64,000 bases of DNA, from the NCBI RefSeq assembly GCF_023091245.1, contig NZ_JAHWXN010000001.1:620001-684000 (forward strand), in the 5' to 3' direction. Source of the stretch: Microbacterium croceum. GTDB lineage: Bacteria; Actinomycetota; Actinomycetes; Actinomycetales; Microbacteriaceae. The translations under genes and the position numbers were made by a program. The notes below the pieces were generated by a model that had not been told where the DNA came from, ran no database searches, and saw nothing but the letters and a program-made list of their open reading frames with translations. Positions 42,643-50,470 of the stretch are shown in pieces (positions within the stretch are counted from its first letter, which is position 1; every line of letters begins with the position of its first letter).

Positions 42643-42673
42643 GGCCCTCATCGCTCCCCCCGCGGTGAGGGCC
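42643..42673 (+). ncRNA. Hairpin with a six-C loop
   Basis: GGCCCTCATCGC (42643-42654) pairs with GCGGTGAGGGCC (42662-42673) over 12 bp including one GT pair, presenting TCCCCCC. A run of six C in a hairpin loop is the naming feature of 6C RNA. It may belong to the same transcript as the structure at 42405-42603 or to the cold-shock leader. Confidence 0.45.
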
Positions 42674-42721
42674 ACACCATTTTCCGGGGCCGGTGTCACC
42701 GCAGACCTGTCTTCCGATCGT

Positions 42722-42739
42722 CGACATCCGCGGATGTCG
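42722..42739. repeat. 18-bp perfect palindrome upstream of the cold-shock gene
   Basis: CGACATCCGCGGATGTCG is a perfect palindrome located 24 bp before the -35 hexamer of the predicted csp promoter, a position suited to a regulator site. Confidence 0.45.
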
Positions 42740-42762
42740 CTGAGATTCCGCTCGTGCAACAT

Positions 42763-42791
42763 TTGGATTACCATCTGGCCGCGGCTATTCC
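42763..42791 (+). promoter_or_regulatory. Predicted promoter of the cold-shock gene
   Basis: TTGGAT (42763-42768) and TATTCC (42786-42791) with a 17-bp spacer; start expected near 42798, giving a 5' leader of about 73 bases, consistent with leader-controlled csp mRNAs. Confidence 0.4.
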
Positions 42792-42870
42792 CTTGAGGGC
42801 CTCCTCCACTAGCGTTAGCGATGTCGGGGCATACCTGCGTCGGCTTCTTCACCAGCAGAACAGGCAGTAC

Positions 42871-43077
42871 ATGAGCACCCAGGGCACGGTCAAGTGGTTC
42901 AACTCGGAGAAGGGCTTCGGCTTCATCTCCCCCGACGACGGCGGCGCTGACGTTTTCGCGCACTACTCCGCCATCGACTCCTCCGGCTACCGGTCTCTCG
43001 AAGAGAACCAGCGAGTCGAGTTCGACGTGGCGCAGGGCCCCAAGGGCCTGCAGGCTGAGAACATCCGCGCCCTTTGA
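42871..43077 (+). CDS. Cold-shock protein (CspA family)
   Basis: 68 aa, one OB-fold cold-shock domain: [20 protein letters not shown] carries RNP-1 (KGFGFI), DVFAHYSAI carries RNP-2, and the end is QAENI. It binds single-stranded RNA/DNA and resolves structure, as an RNA chaperone or antiterminator. The ATG at 42871 is the natural start; the upstream open frame to 42613 is the structured leader. It is followed at once by a 61-base stem-loop. Confidence 0.95.
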   Translation: MSTQGTVKWFNSEKGFGFISPDDGGADVFAHYSAIDSSGYRSLEENQRVEFDVAQGPKGLQAENIRAL

Positions 43078-43086
43078 GGCGGGCAG

Positions 43087-43147
43087 AGCACTGAGCTCCC
43101 CGATCGGAATCCGCGTCTTCGCGGCATCCGTCGGGGAGTTCTGTGCT
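43087..43147 (+). terminator. Stem-loop terminator of the cold-shock gene
   Basis: AGCAC-T-GAGCTCCCCGA (43087-43103) pairs with TCGGGGAGTTC-T-GTGCT (43131-43147), with an inner CCGCG-TCTT-CGCGG hairpin. Nine bases after the csp stop. No T-run beyond TT. Confidence 0.6.
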
Positions 43148-43193
43148 TAGCGGGACTGATCCGGGTTCGGGGCGCGCGCGATGGAGCCGTCAT

Positions 43194-43279
43194 GCGCCAC
43201 GTGCAGGAGAAGGCGCGGAATGCAGGAGCTGCGCGCGGCGTCTCGTCCTGCGCGTCGCCGATGCCCCTGCACGTGGCGC
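43194..43279. repeat. 86-bp inverted-repeat element between csp and HAD genes
   Basis: GCGCCACGTGCAGG (43194-43207) is perfectly inverted at 43266-43279, 14 bp. Inside, GCAGGA (43223-43228) pairs with TCCTGC nearby, so the whole folds into one branched hairpin. It stops 14 bp before the HAD gene's stop and may terminate it; the length is more than a terminator needs. Confidence 0.5.
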
Positions 43280-43292
43280 TGCCGCGCGACGA

Positions 43293-43958
43293 TCAGCGGA
43301 GAAGCAGTGCCCGGAGCTCGTCGACCGTGGATGCGCGGAACGCCGCGTCGTCGCCTTCGTGCGCCTCGCTGAAGCCCCATTCCACGAAGATCACGGGCAC
43401 GCCGTTGGCGTTGCCTCCCTCGACATCGTGGTGGCGGTCGCCGATCAGCACCGGGAGCGACACGTCGGCGCCGAGCGCGGTCAGCCGACGCAGCGCCTCG
43501 GCCACGATGTCGGTCTTCGAAGCCAGCGTCGACTCGTCGGGCGTCGCGCCGACCGTGGTCAGGAACGACGAGCGCAGGTGGAAGTGGTCTATCAGCGCGT
43601 CGACCTGGTTCTCGGGCTTGGAGCTCGCCGTCGCCTGGGCGACACCGGCCGCATGGAGATCGTGGATGAGGTCTGTCACGCCAGGGTACGTCGCCACATC
43701 GGTCGTGTAGCCGTCGGCCTTGCCGAGCGTGCGATAGAAGGAGACCGCCTCGGCCGATTCCTCCGGGCTCATGCCGGCCTGGTCCTGGAACGACTGGAAC
43801 ATCGGCGGGCCGATCCAGTGGATCAGTTCTTCGCGGGTGGGGGCCGGCTTTCCGAAGTGCGTGAGCGCGACGTTCAAGCGACGGAGGATGCCGATCGAGG
43901 CGTCGACGATGGTGCCGTCGACGTCCCACAGCACGCAGGAGTAAGGGGAAGTGGCCAT
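43293..43958 (-). CDS. HAD-superfamily phosphatase, phosphoglycolate-phosphatase type
   Basis: 221 aa. HAD motif I WDVDGTIVDA (nucleophile Asp), cap domain after it (HWIGPPMFQSFQDQAG), motif II TASSKPE, Lys of motif III in STLASKTDI, and motif IV IGDRHHDVEGG with the metal-binding Asp residues. The GDRHHD form is typical of Gph/5'-nucleotidase-like members. Cleaves small phosphomonoesters in the cytoplasm; substrate not predictable. ATG at 43958 with AAGGGGAAG-type SD upstream; a longer frame to 44015 is not supported. Confidence 0.88.
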   Translation of the reverse strand: MATSPYSCVLWDVDGTIVDASIGILRRLNVALTHFGKPAPTREELIHWIGPPMFQSFQDQAGMSPEESAEAVSFYRTLGKADGYTTDVATYPGVTDLIHDLHAAGVAQATASSKPENQVDALIDHFHLRSSFLTTVGATPDESTLASKTDIVAEALRRLTALGADVSLPVLIGDRHHDVEGGNANGVPVIFVEWGFSEAHEGDDAAFRASTVDELRALLLR

Positions 43959-44111
43959 GCCTTCCAGCCTATGGGCTCGGCAGGTGCCGCCGACTCCTCC
44001 TGCACAGGTGTGCATCGCCAGACTGCCTCCACCTGACGGGTGGTTGCGGGGAACCCCTGGATCCGGGGCATGACAGGCTCGGACTCACAGAGCGAAACTG
44101 GAGGGGTGTTC

Positions 44112-44441
44112 GTGTCGGTGGAAGTCATCACGATGCTGGCGTGCGCCGTATCGATCATCGTCGCCTTCGTGAGCGGATGCGGGTGGCTGATCAGTCGTAT
44201 GGACGCGCGGTTCGAGCGCATGGATGCGCGGATCGATGAGAAGTTCGCGGCGCAGGATGCGCGGATCGATGAGAAGTTCGCAGCGCAGGATGCGCGGATC
44301 GACGACAGGTTCGCGCGGATCGACGAGAGGTTCGCGCGGGTCGACGAGAGGTTCGTCGTCGTGGAGCACGAGCTGGCTGAGCTGAGGATTGCGATCGCGC
44401 GACTGGAAGGACCGCCGCGACGGTTGATCGGCCTGCACTGA
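44112..44441 (+). CDS. Membrane-anchored coiled-coil protein built of 11/7-residue repeats
   Basis: 109 aa: one membrane segment at about 5-26 (TMLACAVSIIVAFVSG), then a repeat rod: MDARFER, MDARIDEKFAAQ, DARIDEKFAAQ, DARIDDRFARI, DERFARV, DERF, and an amphipathic end. The rod should form a cytoplasmic or external coiled coil. Two 33-bp units (44223-44288) differ by one base, so the array expanded recently. I chose the GTG at 44112 with GGAGGGG upstream; the longer frame from 44040 lacks an SD. No family recognised beyond general similarity to repeat coiled coils. Confidence 0.6.
   Translation: MSVEVITMLACAVSIIVAFVSGCGWLISRMDARFERMDARIDEKFAAQDARIDEKFAAQDARIDDRFARIDERFARVDERFVVVEHELAELRIAIARLEGPPRRLIGLH
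44223..44288 (+). repeat. Tandem 33-bp repeat inside the coiled-coil gene
   Basis: Two adjacent 33-bp units beginning GATGCGCGGATCGATGAG are identical except for one base (G to A in the final GCGGCGCAG). Shorter 21-bp derivatives (ATCGACGAGAGGTTCGCGCG type) follow to about 44360. Confidence 0.85.
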
Positions 44442-44472
44442 TGCCGCCGATGAGGCCGGAAAGGCGAGGGGA

Positions 44473-45168
44473 TCAGAACAGTCGGGGGATACCCGACTCG
44501 ATGCCCTTCATGTCGTCGTAGTCGAGCACGAGGCAGCGGATGCCACGGTCCTCCGCCAGCACACGAGCCTGCGGTTTGATCTCCTGCGCGGCGAACACCC
44601 CCTGCACCGGAGAGAGGTGCGGGTCGCGACCGAGCAGTTCCAGGTAGCGGGTGAGCTGCTCGACGCCGTCGATGTCGCCCCGGCGCTTGATCTCGACCGC
44701 GATCGCAGCGCCGTCGGCATCCCGCACCAGCAGGTCGACAGGTCCGATCGCCGTCGGGTACTCGCGGCGCACCAGCGTCGCCCCGTCTGCGATCCGGTCG
44801 ACCTGCTCCGCGAGCAGGCGCTGCAGGTCGGCTTCGACGCCATCCTTCTGCAGGCCGGGGTCGACTCCCAGCTCGTGGGAGGAGTCGTGGATGATCTCGT
44901 AGATCTGCACGCGCAGCGCATCGCCGGTCTTCTTGTGGGTCACGCGCCAGACTTCGACGACGCCGGCGCTGGCCTCTTCCTCGCCGGGGTCCTCGGTGGA
45001 GAGCGAGCACGGAGGGCTCATCCAGTTCAGCGGCTTGTAGCTGCCGCCGTCCGAGTGCACGAGCAGACTCCCGTCGCCCTTGTGCACGAGCAGACGCGTG
45101 GCAAGCGGGAGATGGGCATTGAGCCGACCGGTGTAGTCGACCGAGCAGCGGGCGATGACGAGACGCAC
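44473..45168 (-). CDS. nucS: NucS/EndoMS mismatch-specific endonuclease
   Basis: 231 aa. N-terminal DNA-binding/dimer domain opens [20 protein letters not shown] and has [12 protein letters not shown]; the C-terminal RecB-like nuclease carries [12 protein letters not shown] and [18 protein letters not shown], giving the D..E.K active site; the end GIPRLF resembles the clamp-binding tail. In actinobacteria lacking MutS/MutL this enzyme cuts both strands at mismatches to start repair. GTG start at 45168. Confidence 0.95.
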   Translation of the reverse strand: MRLVIARCSVDYTGRLNAHLPLATRLLVHKGDGSLLVHSDGGSYKPLNWMSPPCSLSTEDPGEEEASAGVVEVWRVTHKKTGDALRVQIYEIIHDSSHELGVDPGLQKDGVEADLQRLLAEQVDRIADGATLVRREYPTAIGPVDLLVRDADGAAIAVEIKRRGDIDGVEQLTRYLELLGRDPHLSPVQGVFAAQEIKPQARVLAEDRGIRCLVLDYDDMKGIESGIPRLF

Positions 45169-45218
45169 CCGTCGAGCCTAACCGCATCCGTGCACCCGGT
45201 TCGACGCTGCACGGCGGG

Positions 45219-46124
45219 TCAGCCGCCGAGCTGCCCGAGTGTGTCGAAGATCCCCAGCTCCGTCGCCGCGGATCGCGCGATCAGGAAGCCGATGATGCCG
45301 ATGATCCACGCGGTGTTCTCGGCACCGGTGCGCTCCATCCACGCTGCGAAGCGCTCGAGGGGCCGCTGCACGAGCCGGGCGGCCACCAACCGCAGCACCA
45401 GCAGCACCAGCGCAGGGACGATCATGAGCACGCAGTAGCCGACGAGCGAGAGCACCCGCAACGGAGTGCTGACCCCTGCATCGGCGAGCATGGTCATCGC
45501 CACGATGTACGGCAGCATCGTGGCCACCTCGACGAGTCCTGCCGCGATCGCCACCCCCATCACGGCCGTGGCGCGCGTGCGCGGGTCGAGCAGACGCTCG
45601 CGCCACCGGGTGACGCGTCCGGGCGAGGACGTGCGTGGAACTGCGGGTCCTGTGTCAGCGGGGTGTGCCGCGGTGGGCGGTGTCGACGCCACCGTCGGAG
45701 GAGCGTCGACACCGGCTGTCGGTGCCGCAGCGTTCACCGACATCCCCGTCCCGGGGGAGATCCGCGCGGGCGGCACCGGTGCAACCGTCTGTCTCCCGGT
45801 GCCGGTACTCGAACCCGTGGGCATCACGAACGCCGTGATCAGCAGCGCCGCGCCCACGACGAGTCGGATGACGAGACCGAGCGGTGAGGAGAGGAAGTCG
45901 GCGGCCACGTCGACGACGTTCACGAGCCCCCACAGGAAGAGGAGACCGATCAGGAGGTAGAACGCCGCGATCGTCACCAGGTAGAGCAGGATCCGTCCTG
46001 CCCGCACCCGACCGGGGCTCAGGAGGAGGAAGACCGGGATGAGAAGGGTACCGACGCTGAGGCCGTCGAGCAGCGCCAGTACGGCCAGCGAGAGGGGCAG
46101 CGGGAGTCCGCCGAAGAGTTCCAT
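45219..46124 (-). CDS. GAP/Sap-family polytopic membrane protein
   Basis: 301 aa with six membrane segments in two groups (about 8-30, 42-68, 80-100; 190-210, 222-250, 268-290) split by a 90-residue Pro/Thr/Ala-rich loop (VNAAAPTAGVDAPPTVASTP). The pattern, with ALLDGLSVGTLLIPVFLLL in helix 1, fits the GAP family named from mycobacterial glycolipid-addressing proteins, distantly related to LysE exporters. Function in glycolipid export is known for few members. Divergent from the two-component pair. Confidence 0.75.
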   Translation of the reverse strand: MELFGGLPLPLSLAVLALLDGLSVGTLLIPVFLLLSPGRVRAGRILLYLVTIAAFYLLIGLLFLWGLVNVVDVAADFLSSPLGLVIRLVVGAALLITAFVMPTGSSTGTGRQTVAPVPPARISPGTGMSVNAAAPTAGVDAPPTVASTPPTAAHPADTGPAVPRTSSPGRVTRWRERLLDPRTRATAVMGVAIAAGLVEVATMLPYIVAMTMLADAGVSTPLRVLSLVGYCVLMIVPALVLLVLRLVAARLVQRPLERFAAWMERTGAENTAWIIGIIGFLIARSAATELGIFDTLGQLGG

Positions 46125-46234
46125 GTCACCAGCGTGGGCGCGCGGACCGCATCAGCGGATCGGGCGAAAGTCTGGTCGTACATCGGCGTGCTCATCCTTT
46201 CGGCGGATGCGACGCAGGGAGATGTCGTGGTTGC

Positions 46235-47440
46235 ATGAAAGACATGGAGCAGGCCACGGGGGAGCGGATCCGCAGCTGGTACCGCGCGCACCGTCCGACG
46301 GCGGATGCGCTGCTCATCGCCCTGTTCAGTGTGCTCGGTGCCGCGCTCGGGTTCGGCGGGATCTGGGGCATGTTCTCGCTGATCCCGACCGGTGCTTCGG
46401 CGTGGTGGACGCTCGCGACGGCACTCCCTGCGTGCCTGCTGGTGCTGACGAAGCGGCGCATCCCGATGATCTCGCTGGTGGCGGCCGCGGTGATCTTCGC
46501 GATCGACCTGCTGACGATCGGCGGCCTCGGACCGTTGATCGTCCTGCTCGATGTGCTGTGGACTGCGGCCTTCGTCGCATCGCCCCGAGCCCGAGTTCGC
46601 CTCCTCGGCGCGATCGCCGTCTCCGTGATCGCGATGTTCGGGGTGGCCGTGATCGTCTCCGACGCCTCGCTGCCCACCGCGTTCCTGGTCGCTGTGCAGT
46701 TCGGTGCGTTCGTCGGCACGGACTATTGGTGGGCGGTGGCGGTCTCGCAGGCGAACGAGCTCGCGGAGCTGCACCGCCAGCGCGCGGATGACGCCGCGGC
46801 GGCGGCGGCCCGCGACCGTGTCGAGGCCGTGCGTCGTGAGCGCGAGACCATGGCGAAGGAGCTGCACGACGTGGTCGCGGGCCACGTGCTGGCCATGGCG
46901 ATCCGTGCCGAGGCGGCGCTGTCGAGCGCCCCTGACGAGGCCGGCGATCGTGAGGCCCTGCGTGCCGTCCGCGGCGCCGGGCTCGATGCGCACGCCGCGC
47001 TGCGTTCTCTGATCGCCGTGCTGCGGCGCGGCGACGGCGAGCTGTCTCCCACGCCGCGGCTCGCCGACCTGCCGGGGGTGCTGGAGGACGCCGAGCGGGC
47101 CGGACTCGACATCCGTTTCTCGGCGCCCGACCTGTCTCCCGTGAGCGATCCCGTCGAGCAGGCGATCGTGCGCATCGTGCGGGAAGCGCTGGCGAACTGC
47201 ATCCGTCATGCGAGCGGAGCCGAGGTCGACGTCGCGATCGGCGAAGACGAACGGGGGATCGGTGTCGCGGTGCGGTCGCGGGGCGGTGCCTCTCTCGTCG
47301 TGGCTGACTATGCCGGCGGCGGATGGGGGCTGGCGATGCTCAGGGAACGGGTCGATGCGCTGGGTGGCGAGTTCTCGGCAGGCCCGGCGCCCGGCGGATG
47401 GACGGTGCAGGCGAGGATTCCGATGACGGTGCGCGCATGA
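46235..47440 (+). CDS. Sensor histidine kinase (NarL/DesK class)
   Basis: 401 aa. Five or six membrane segments in residues 25-165, a short coiled region, then HisKA_3 with the phospho-accepting His in RRERETMAKELHDVVAGHVL, and an HATPase_c domain (REALANCIRHASGAEVDVAI with the N-box; GGGWGLAMLRERVDALGGEF as G-box). It autophosphorylates on a membrane cue and passes phosphate to the regulator encoded by the overlapping next gene. Start at 46235; ATG at 46244 is possible. Confidence 0.92.
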   Translation: MKDMEQATGERIRSWYRAHRPTADALLIALFSVLGAALGFGGIWGMFSLIPTGASAWWTLATALPACLLVLTKRRIPMISLVAAAVIFAIDLLTIGGLGPLIVLLDVLWTAAFVASPRARVRLLGAIAVSVIAMFGVAVIVSDASLPTAFLVAVQFGAFVGTDYWWAVAVSQANELAELHRQRADDAAAAAARDRVEAVRRERETMAKELHDVVAGHVLAMAIRAEAALSSAPDEAGDREALRAVRGAGLDAHAALRSLIAVLRRGDGELSPTPRLADLPGVLEDAERAGLDIRFSAPDLSPVSDPVEQAIVRIVREALANCIRHASGAEVDVAIGEDERGIGVAVRSRGGASLVVADYAGGGWGLAMLRERVDALGGEFSAGPAPGGWTVQARIPMTVRA

Positions 47441-48078
47441 GCGGGCCGACCGTGCTGCTCGCGGATGATCATGCGGCCATCCGCGCGGGGCTGCGCATCA
47501 TCCTGGAGGGTCAGGGGATCGTCGTGGTGGGCGAGGCCGCCGATGGTGACGTCGCTGTGCGCAATGCGGCGGCTCTGCGTCCGGACGTGGTGCTGATGGA
47601 TCTGCGCATGCCCGGTCGGGACGGTGTCGCGGCGACGCGCGAGATCGTCGAGCGAGGGCTCAGCGAGGTGCTCGTGCTGAAGAGTTTCGACGAGGACGAG
47701 CTCGTGTTCGGTGCGATCCGTGCGGGCGCCGCCGGCTTCCTCCTCAAGACGGCTGATGCGGCCACCCTGACCCAGGCGGTGCGGTCGGTGGCCGCGGGCG
47801 ACGGCGTCCTCGACCCGAGGGTGACACGGCGGGCGCTCGCCGCGGCGGCGCTGAGCGTTCACGATGCGCCTGCGCGACGCCGAGAGCATCCCGAACTCAC
47901 CTCACGTGAGCGCGAGGTGCTCGACGGCATCGCGCAAGGATGGTCGAACGCCCAGCTCGCCGAAAGGTTGAGCATCTCGGTGCCGACCGTGAAGACTCAC
48001 GTGTCGAGCGTGCTCGCGAAGCTCGGTGCACGCAGTCGCGCGCACGCCGCTGCGCTGACGCGGCGTCCGCAGAGCTGA
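47437..48078 (+). CDS. LuxR/NarL-type response regulator
   Basis: 213 aa. Receiver domain with acidic pair in LLADDHAAIRAG (D10, D11), phospho-Asp at about 55 in VVLMDLRMPGRDG and conserved Lys in FLLKTADA; then a LuxR HTH from about 147 (LTSREREVLDGIAQGWSNAQ, SVPTVKTHVSSVLAKLGARS). The usual T/S switch in the receiver is replaced by LKSFDED. It overlaps the kinase stop by four bases and its own stop is three bases from the convergent MFS stop. Confidence 0.94.
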   Translation: MSGPTVLLADDHAAIRAGLRIILEGQGIVVVGEAADGDVAVRNAAALRPDVVLMDLRMPGRDGVAATREIVERGLSEVLVLKSFDEDELVFGAIRAGAAGFLLKTADAATLTQAVRSVAAGDGVLDPRVTRRALAAAALSVHDAPARRREHPELTSREREVLDGIAQGWSNAQLAERLSISVPTVKTHVSSVLAKLGARSRAHAAALTRRPQS

Positions 48079-48081
48079 CGG

Positions 48082-49311
48082 TCAGCTGGTCGTCACCGGA
48101 GTCTTCTCGTCTTCGCGGAGCGGGCGGGCGGCGCCGGAGAACAGGCCGGACGCCACCACCAGCGCGACCAGGATGAAGAGGGTGTTCAGCAGGCCGATGT
48201 GCTCGCTGATGAAGCCGAGCACGGGCGGTCCGCCGAGGAACGCCACATAGCCGATGGTCGCCGCCGCGCTGACGCGGGCCGCCGCCTTGGCGGGGTCGTC
48301 GGCGGCGGCCGACATCCCGAGAGGGAACCCGAGAGAGGCGCCGATGCCCCAGAGCGCGGCTCCCACCAGCACGAGAGGGAGGTTCGGGGCGAGGATGAAG
48401 AGCAGGATGCCGGATGCCGCGGCCACCGCGAGGATGCGCAGCACCGCGACGCGGCCGAAGCGATCGACGAGCGGTCCGCCGAACAGCCGCACCACGGTCA
48501 TGCCCACGGAGAAGATGGCGAGGGCGACCGCGCCGGTTCCGGTCGTGAAGCCGTGGCCCTGCTCGGTGCCCAGGGCGATCCAATCGTTCGCGCCTCCCTC
48601 GGCGAACGCCATGCCGAGCATGACCACGCCGATCAGGTAGGTACGGGGTTCGCGCCACGCCTCGAGGGCGACGTGCATCCGCTCCCGCCAGTGCGGCTTC
48701 TCGGATGGCTCCGGATCGAGCGCGGCTTGCCGCGAGGGCACCTGGGAGAAGCAGGCGAACGCGAGCACGGCGATCAGCGCGCCCATGATCGAGGCGTGCA
48801 CCGCGACGGTGAGCGAGAGCAGTGCGGCGAGAGCGCCGAGGCCGGCGCCGATCACGGTGCCGAAGCTGAAGAAGGCATGGAAGACGGGCAGGATCGTCTT
48901 GCCCATCTGCTGCTCGATCGCCGTCGCCTCGACGTTCATCATCACATCGAGACTGCCGTTGCCGAAGCCGAACAGCGCCATGCCGATGAGCACGATGGGC
49001 ACCGATGCGAAGACGGTCGACCCGAGTCCCACCAGGGTGATGCCGAGCGCGAACAGCAGCGTCGTCAGCAGCATCCCCCGGCGAGCCCCGGTGCGCGCCA
49101 TCACGGCGGGGCTGGTCGAGATGCCGATGATCGATGCGACGCCCATGCCGAGGAGGATGAGTCCGACCTGTGCGTTGTCGAGCGCGAGGTCCGCTTTGAT
49201 GCTCGGCACCCGGGAGGCCCACGTGGCGATCGAGAGGCCGCTCGCGAAGAAGATCGCGAAGATGGCGGCGCGCCACCGGGCGAACTGGGAGCGAGTGAGA
49301 GCGGAGTCCAT
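48082..49311 (-). CDS. MFS transporter under LacI control
   Basis: 409 aa with about twelve membrane segments, no large loops. FATWASRVPSIKADLALDNA (seen as ATWASRVPSIKADLALDNAQ) is the N-terminal landmark of the YbjJ/FucP-like subgroup; GNGSLDVMMNVEATAIEQQM and GGANDWIALG are others. Cargo unknown, probably a sugar or a related small molecule given the divergent LacI gene and the palindrome between them. ATG at 49311. Confidence 0.85.
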   Translation of the reverse strand: MDSALTRSQFARWRAAIFAIFFASGLSIATWASRVPSIKADLALDNAQVGLILLGMGVASIIGISTSPAVMARTGARRGMLLTTLLFALGITLVGLGSTVFASVPIVLIGMALFGFGNGSLDVMMNVEATAIEQQMGKTILPVFHAFFSFGTVIGAGLGALAALLSLTVAVHASIMGALIAVLAFACFSQVPSRQAALDPEPSEKPHWRERMHVALEAWREPRTYLIGVVMLGMAFAEGGANDWIALGTEQGHGFTTGTGAVALAIFSVGMTVVRLFGGPLVDRFGRVAVLRILAVAAASGILLFILAPNLPLVLVGAALWGIGASLGFPLGMSAAADDPAKAAARVSAAATIGYVAFLGGPPVLGFISEHIGLLNTLFILVALVVASGLFSGAARPLREDEKTPVTTS

Positions 49312-49324
49312 GTGGCACAGCATA

Positions 49325-49338
49325 TCGAATCGATTCGA
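49325..49338. promoter_or_regulatory. LacI-type palindromic operator between MFS and LacI genes
   Basis: TCGAATCGATTCGA is a perfect 14-bp palindrome with central CG-type symmetry, 14 bp from the MFS start and overlapping the expected -35 of the LacI gene. The LacI -10 TATCCT (49360-49365) ends six bases before its ATG, so that mRNA is predicted leaderless. Confidence 0.65.
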
Positions 49339-49371
49339 CTCTGCCAGGCCGAGGGGAGCTATCCTCGAAGC

Positions 49372-50433
49372 ATGAGCAGTCACGAGACGCCGCGCCGAGC
49401 GACGATCGCGGACGTCGCGCGAGAGGCGGGCGTGGCGACATCGACCGCCTCCGTGGTGTTCAGCGGCAAGGCCAAGGTCGCTGCAGCGACGCGCGAGCGC
49501 GTCCTCGCTGCGGCGGCGGCGCTCGGCTACGCCGGCCCTGACCCTCGTGCCGCCTCGTTGCGTCGCGGACGCAGCGGCATCGTCGCGGTGGTGCTCGAAG
49601 GTCATCTGCGTGCGGCGTTCCTCGATCCGGTCACCACCGCGATGATGGACGGCCTCACCGACGGTCTCGCCGAGCTCAGCGCCGGCATCCTGCTGATGCG
49701 CGACGAGCCCGGCGAAGACGGGTCTGCGCTGGCGAGTGCACCGGTCGATGCCTTCGTGCTCATCGGATGCTCCGGCCGCACCCGTGCCTCGCTCGAGATC
49801 GTGCGCGGGCGCGGCCTCCCTGTCGTCGTGATCGAGGGCGATGCGGGCGGCGACATCCCGCGCATCACGCTCGACAACGCGGCCGCTGCTGCCGATGTGG
49901 CGCGGCACGTGCGTGATCTCGGTCACCGCGACGTCGCCCTCGTCACGCTCGCCCTCGACGCCGAGCGCGAGCGCGGTCTCGTGACGCAGGAGCGGATCGC
50001 CACGGCGACGGTGGATGTGACCATCGACCGGCTGGCCGGGATGCGTGAGGTCTTCCCCGATGCGTCGGCGATCTCGGCATCCGGAAGCCTCATCGACGAG
50101 GGAGCGATCGTCGGACGCATGCTGCTCGCCGACCCTGCGACGCGCCCCACGGCTGTTCTCGCGCAGAGCGACCTGCTCGCGGTCGGAGTCATCCGCGCTG
50201 CGGAGGAGCTCGGTCTGCGCGTGCCGGAGGATGTCTCGGTCGCCGGATTCGACGGGATCGCGGTCGATGGGCTCGGCCCGCAGCTGCTCACCACCAGCGT
50301 GCAGCCCGCGGTCGAGAAGGGGCGCGCAGCCGGCGAGCAGGTCGCCAGGATGCTGCGCGGAGAGTCGGGCATCACGCAGCACCTGACGTGCCGTTTCCGC
50401 CAGGGCACGACGACGGCTCCTCCTGCGCGCTGA
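49372..50433 (+). CDS. LacI-family regulator, divergent from an MFS transporter
   Basis: 353 aa. HTH: RATIADVAREAGVATSTASV, VFSGKAKVAAATRERVLAAA; hinge LGYAGPDPRAASLRRGRSG; ligand domain with AQSDLLAVGVIRAAEELGLR, VAGFDGI and C-terminal LTTSVQP. The 30-residue insertion ALDAERERGLVTQERIATAT in the ligand domain is usual for one actinobacterial branch. Likely represses the transporter gene and itself through the palindrome at 49325-49338. Confidence 0.9.
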   Translation: MSSHETPRRATIADVAREAGVATSTASVVFSGKAKVAAATRERVLAAAAALGYAGPDPRAASLRRGRSGIVAVVLEGHLRAAFLDPVTTAMMDGLTDGLAELSAGILLMRDEPGEDGSALASAPVDAFVLIGCSGRTRASLEIVRGRGLPVVVIEGDAGGDIPRITLDNAAAAADVARHVRDLGHRDVALVTLALDAERERGLVTQERIATATVDVTIDRLAGMREVFPDASAISASGSLIDEGAIVGRMLLADPATRPTAVLAQSDLLAVGVIRAAEELGLRVPEDVSVAGFDGIAVDGLGPQLLTTSVQPAVEKGRAAGEQVARMLRGESGITQHLTCRFRQGTTTAPPAR

Positions 50434-50470
50434 GGCGGGAGAGCCGTGGAGCCGGAGGCTCGCGCGGACG

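Noticed and set aside
43143..44036. 297-codon plus-strand open frame opposite the HAD gene
   Set aside because: Antisense shadow; the HAD motifs on the minus strand are complete.
44223..44360. Regular repeats considered as a CRISPR array
   Set aside because: Units are contiguous without spacers, a multiple of three in length and translate to a coiled coil.
48199..49371. N-terminal extension of the LacI frame starting at 48199
   Set aside because: The frame is open only because it is antisense to the MFS gene; the HTH begins right after the ATG at 49372, which has a matching -10.
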